DNA of 64,000 nucleotides from Tubiluchus corallicola (Eukaryota; Priapulida; Priapulimorpha; Priapulimorphida; Tubiluchidae), in assembly GCA_030141605.1 (NCBI GenBank), contig JAQGDQ010000197.1:297501-361500 (forward strand). The letters run 5' to 3'. Each line of letters starts with the position of its first letter. Position 1 is the first letter of the stretch. The notes below the pieces were generated by a model. It was not told the DNA's origin, did not search any database, and was given only the letters and a program-made list of their open reading frames with translations. Below are positions 60,095-64,000 of this stretch, in pieces. Position numbers and translations under genes: made by a program.

Positions 60095-62395
60095 CATAAA
60101 ATGATCAGGTTTCTGCTTGTTAAAACTGGATTCCTGACGCGAGCTATAATAGTTTACTCGCAGTTATTTTATTACTGATTCAATAGGAGTTTCCGTTTCA
60201 TATCATGCAGCCAATAAAACTATTTGTACAAGTTTCTGTCATCTTAACTTTGTGGTGACAGCCTTTGTGCTCCAACAACCTCTCAAGCGACTTACACCAA
60301 GCTCGGATCGCTGTGCAAATATGTCTCCTGATTTTCTGCTTCTCTTCTTTTTATACAAAACCCCACGAGACTGTCCTGACTTTGATTTATGTTTAATGAT
60401 TTGTCACAAAACGCCATTAAGGCATGCGCATTACAAAAAGCAACCTTAGAACTATTATATCCCAGCAAATCTCAAGCCGTGACTGAGTGACTAACTAAAA
60501 GACTACCTCACTAGTTGGTTGACTTGCTGACTGACCGCATGGCTAACTCTCTTACTATAATTATATAGTGCGCTTACTAAGTGCCGTAATTTTTGAAATC
60601 TAGCATCATAACCACGAGTAGTTTGACGCAGCAGTTGTCTGAGTTTTTTTTTGAAGGGGGGCAAGTGCAAAAAATTGACTCGAAAATGAGGCGGATCATC
60701 TTGCAAATAGCTTTTCCGACTAAATAGCTGTGTGAATTACCGTGGCTGGTTGCAAAATCGATCCACTTTGGAAGCTGCGTGAATATACGCTGAGAAATAT
60801 AGTCCTAATACTATATCAGAAACTTAAATGGTTGACAGATCCAATATAAACTTAATTACGTCTTCCCTGACTGAGCTGACTCGTTTGCAATGTGGTTTTG
60901 TCATACAGCTGTAAACCCCTGTCATGTATATGCAGGCTCGTGCGATATTAACTTGATGTAAATAATATTACGCATGCGCACATTGTAAGCAACAGTAAGT
61001 TGTGGATGACTAAACGGTAATTACTGGGAGTTGGAATAATATCTAATAATAATTAGGTATTTTAAAAAGACAACAAGAAGAAACATATCAAAATAGGTTG
61101 AGAAAAGAAGGTTAAAAACACAGTGTCTAAAGCTCTGTTCGAAATAATTTAAAAATTGGTTTAGACGATTAACTCTTAATTTAAGAAACAGCGGAAAGTT
61201 TGGAGATTTTAATGATAATTTTATCCTGCTGACTTTATCTTATTTTCAACAACATTTTGAAATGATCGCTTAGGCAATACATAAAAGCTACAAAATTACA
61301 TGTTATCATTAACTTTTCAACTTTCGTTTGCTAACTAAAACTTAAGGGTTTTCACACCTAATTGGTTTCTACGTAAAATTTTCGCTAGCCGTTGTCATTC
61401 ATGTAGGGCTTCGCCGAAGACAACGCGTAATGGCTTCCCAGAACGCTATTTGAAAAGGTCATCTGTAGCTAAAAGCAATTCTACTTCCTAAATCCCTCAA
61501 ACGAATTCAGTAGCTTGTATAATTTATCCGGAAAGGGCTGCCATATTTGCATTATCAAGTTTGCACAGTAGGAAACAGCGCGACATCTGCAATCTTGTAT
61601 TAGGATTTTAGTCCCGCAACGTGAAGCCCTAATAGAAAGTATTAGAGACGGTGCAAGTAAGGGAAGATTGAGGAGACGATGTGAATCTTAATTTCACTAT
61701 ATGTGGTTGAACGATTGATGGCCATGTGAATGCTTTTGTATGGTGTCGTGAGATTAACTTCGACGTGTTTAAGTTGACCTGTCTTTTAGTGGTTCCTAGA
61801 CATCAACTGAGCAATTAGCAAGGCCCAACAACAGCATTTTCAAACTGGCACAATTACACGACACCGAAACACCAACATTACCCACAAATAATCAATAACG
61901 CGCGGAAGTTCCGCCTAATGTTTTTTTATGGAGAAATAATTCAGAAATAATGGAAGGTGTGGCAACAGCAATTGGCAGCATTGTGGGCTTGAGGCCAGTA
62001 TTGGCGTTTTTGGAGATCTCTTCAGATGAACTTTTTGCATTTTCTAGACAAACATCCAACTAAATTCTGTTTGATAAAGCTTAATTTTTGTGCGTTAACT
62101 GTAATGATTTTATTGCTTTTTGACACTATCCTAATATCTTATTGATATAAGCAATATAAACGAATTGCCGACTACTAAGTAGATTTATGTGTTGTGTCTT
62201 AACTAGTTTGGTATCTTTGTTCGTTTATATGCACACGCTAATTTCTACTACTATAAAATTAAAGCTTTTCCTTAAACTTATTCATGGCGATAGTTCAAAA
62301 TTTGTTACACCCATACATAATTTCGCTGTTTCATGGTTTTATAGTTTTCATTTTGATAATACGGAATGACACGATATGACGTCGAACCTTTACGT
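60095..62395. other. Non-coding stretch
   Basis: Short frames only (60252-60449 plus, 60503-60706 minus, 62187-62369 plus), none supported. No repeat recognised. Confidence 0.45.
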
Positions 62396-62400
62396 TGTAA

Positions 62401-62692
62401 TAATAATCAATAATAATATTCTTTATTTAAAGTCGGCTTTTGGATGAACAATTAACATAATCTCAAAGAGCTTTTGGGCCAACAGTAAATAACAGACTAC
62501 AACTACATAACAGAGACTGTTATTTCCCCATTTTTACCCTAAATACCGCGCCCCAGGCAGGGCAACAGCATGTACCATTTTTAAAGTCTTTGGTATGACC
62601 AGGCCTCTGTATCGTACTCACGACTTCTTGAGGGAAAGCGGACGCGTTACAACTACACTAAACCATATGGTCTAAACTCGTAACTTCACGTG
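62401..62692 (-). mobile_element. tRNA-derived SINE (S4) with ATT tail
   Basis: In minus sense the head is TGGTTTAGTGTAGTTGTAAC (box A) with a degenerate box B (GTGAGTACGATACAG). The unrelated body includes GGGGCGCGGTATTTAGGG, and the 3' end is CCGACTTTAAATAAAGAATA followed by ATTATTATT. At about 290 bases with a head, body and simple-repeat tail, it has a full SINE layout. A tail-like GACTTTAAATAAAG also occurs at 50822-50840. Confidence 0.7.
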
Positions 62693-62787
62693 TTATTGTG
62701 TTTTGCCAAAGTGTATTTAAAAGAGGTTTTTACACTTTGGCTCTGCCAACAATTCTGGGTGCAATAATCAGCAGCAAAATATAATAT

Positions 62788-62822
62788 GGCTAAAGTTTAC
62801 AATTCTCCACACAAAAGAAATA
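62788..62822 (+). mobile_element. End fragment of the foldback family
   Basis: ATGGCTAAAGTTTACAATTC, then TCCACACAAAAGAAAT, matches the outer end of both arms of the element at 43712-44352. The TTAGGG part is absent. Confidence 0.6.
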
Positions 62823-62884
62823 CCGTAAAAGTATTATGACATCATTTCGGTAAATTAAATACATTATTATTACTCTTGTTTCAG

Positions 62885-63046
62885 TTTGACACTCTCGTTG
62901 GCGAGGTGTTCAAAAGCAAGATGGATGTGGCGGGGAGCGAGGGCGAGAAAGAACCTGTTCCCATGAATCTGGTGCGCAAGGAACGTGATTTGACCATTGA
63001 CGAAAAGCGATTCCTTCTTGCAGTCGAACATGGGGACATGCCAAAG
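62885..63046 (+). CDS. TRPC/TRP-gamma-like channel, N-terminal exon
   Basis: 162 bases between a good acceptor (ACTCTTGTTTCAG) and a donor (AAG|GTATTG), phase 0 at both ends, giving 54 codons without stops. The peptide starts FDTLVGEVFKSKMDV and reaches DLTIDEKRFLLAVEHGDMPK. The EKRFLLAVE.GD stretch is characteristic of TRPC-family cation channels (for example insect TRP-gamma) just before the first ankyrin repeat. These proteins are plasma-membrane, non-selective Ca2+-permeable channels downstream of phospholipase C. An in-exon Met (MDVAGSEGEKEP) could serve as the start if the upstream exon is non-coding. Ankyrin, transmembrane and pore exons would lie beyond 64000. The identity rests on this one exon and on recall of the motif. 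Confidence 0.7.
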
Positions 63047-64000
63047 GTATTGTGATTGTCGGCGTCCTAAATTCTAAATTTCAATTAAACTTTATGTAAT
63101 TTTCACCGTGAGCTTTGCCTTGATCTTTATTATGTTAATTATGTTAACTTCATATAGGAAAATAATTTGTATTGGCCTGAATGGTCAGATTTTTTTACCA
63201 AAATATCGCTGCCACCGCAAGACTACCTTTACATAAGGTGACTTCCAGAAACAGTTTTACCAGCTTAACAAAAAAGGCAAGCAAGGAGAAGGGACCTGCT
63301 AACTTCTCAAACTTTGTCAGTTGTTCACATCTTGTGTCGTATTTGTGTGCAGTGAAGCACATTCCACACTTCACTGTTGCTAGAAGAAAAGCTGCATCTA
63401 GTATCTAGATTAGAAACAATGATAAACGTGATAATTTCATTATTAGTGGGTTTATGGATGTGTCAGATGTATGATATAGATCAAACTTCGTGTTGCACTG
63501 GTCGCAGGTACTTCTATCAGGTTCAATTATATAACCTTTGCGTATACGATAACTTTTACTTTCTATATAATTTTTTACTCTAATATCTAATTTTATGTCA
63601 TTTTTTCCATACAGATTGTTAACATTGTGTGCCATAGTTTAGATTTACTTGTATGTGTTTGTTTATGGCTTTAAACTGCAATAGACTGATAAATAAATAA
63701 CACAGTCTCATTCGAACGCAACAAGGCTTTAACTGTAGTCTCACTGTAAATTTGTAAATTTCTTGCTTGCCAGCAGAAAGTGTCATTACAGTAACTCCAT
63801 TAAATTTTAAAATAGGCGTATGCATTTAAATTCGTCTACTAAATATTAAATTCGAGAAATAGTAGAATTCGCGGAAACTTGGAATGCACAGAGGGCTATA
63901 TATTTAACATTAATATTAAAGCTAAATTCCAGCCAGGAATACACGAATTCGTGGATGAATGCAAATTTATAATATCCTGCTTGTAAACAGTCAGTCGCGC
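63047..64000. other. Intron sequence downstream of the TRPC-like exon
   Basis: No following ankyrin exon is visible before the window ends. Small frames on both strands are unsupported. Confidence 0.5.

Overview
This is a metazoan nuclear window: AT-rich, gene-poor, intron-heavy, and full of degenerate transposable elements and microsatellites. There is no operon structure and no prokaryotic feature. TATA-box promoters, GT-AG introns, non-LTR retrotransposons with target-site duplications, tRNA-derived SINEs and long (ATT)n arrays all fit an aquatic invertebrate, perhaps a lophotrochozoan. That taxonomic guess is an inference; no gene here fixes the species.

Only a few stretches look like host coding sequence. 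(1) A secreted low-complexity protein of about 462 residues is encoded on the minus strand (28421-29809). It has a signal peptide and internal repeats, a probable non-coding first exon (about 31137-31205), a TATA box and a 1.3-kb intron. (2) A plus-strand exon at 62885-63046 reads as the start of the ankyrin region of a TRPC/TRP-gamma-type cation channel. Two upstream exons (25065-25121 and 44842-44916) end in the matching phase and could be alternative first exons, which would nest the secreted-protein gene inside a TRPC intron. (3) A plus-strand first exon at 36909-37020 encodes an N-myristoylation-type start (MGANQS) behind a TATA box; a MIC19/CHCHD3-like gene is one guess. (4) A minus-strand internal exon at 47609-47855 has good splice sites but no recognised family.

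The rest is mostly repeats. Three LINE lineages are present, all on the minus strand: a 5'-truncated copy at 6293-7606 with a 13-bp target-site duplication; a second lineage with one long copy (51100-52556) and one that has lost the RT catalytic core (27345-27990); and an RTE-like 3' fragment at 54511-55226 with a perfect 13-bp target-site duplication. Several repeat families can be built from the window itself: a tRNA-derived SINE (5510 and 8355), another SINE with an ATT tail (62401), a MITE whose TIR starts CAGGGCYGGATTAT (15277, 35468, 46325 and a fragment at 3280), a foldback element with telomere-like repeats inside its inverted arms (43712-44352, plus an end fragment at 62788), an inverted pair (53579 and 56200), and two further dispersed families. 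A 1.2-kb satellite (16678-17850) has a 125-bp higher-order unit.

Layout: 1-25 kb repeats and non-coding DNA; 25-31 kb a candidate promoter with first exon and the secreted-protein gene; 31-47 kb sparse DNA with three candidate exons and foldback elements; 47-57 kb a candidate exon and two LINEs; 57-64 kb simple repeats, a SINE and the TRPC exon.
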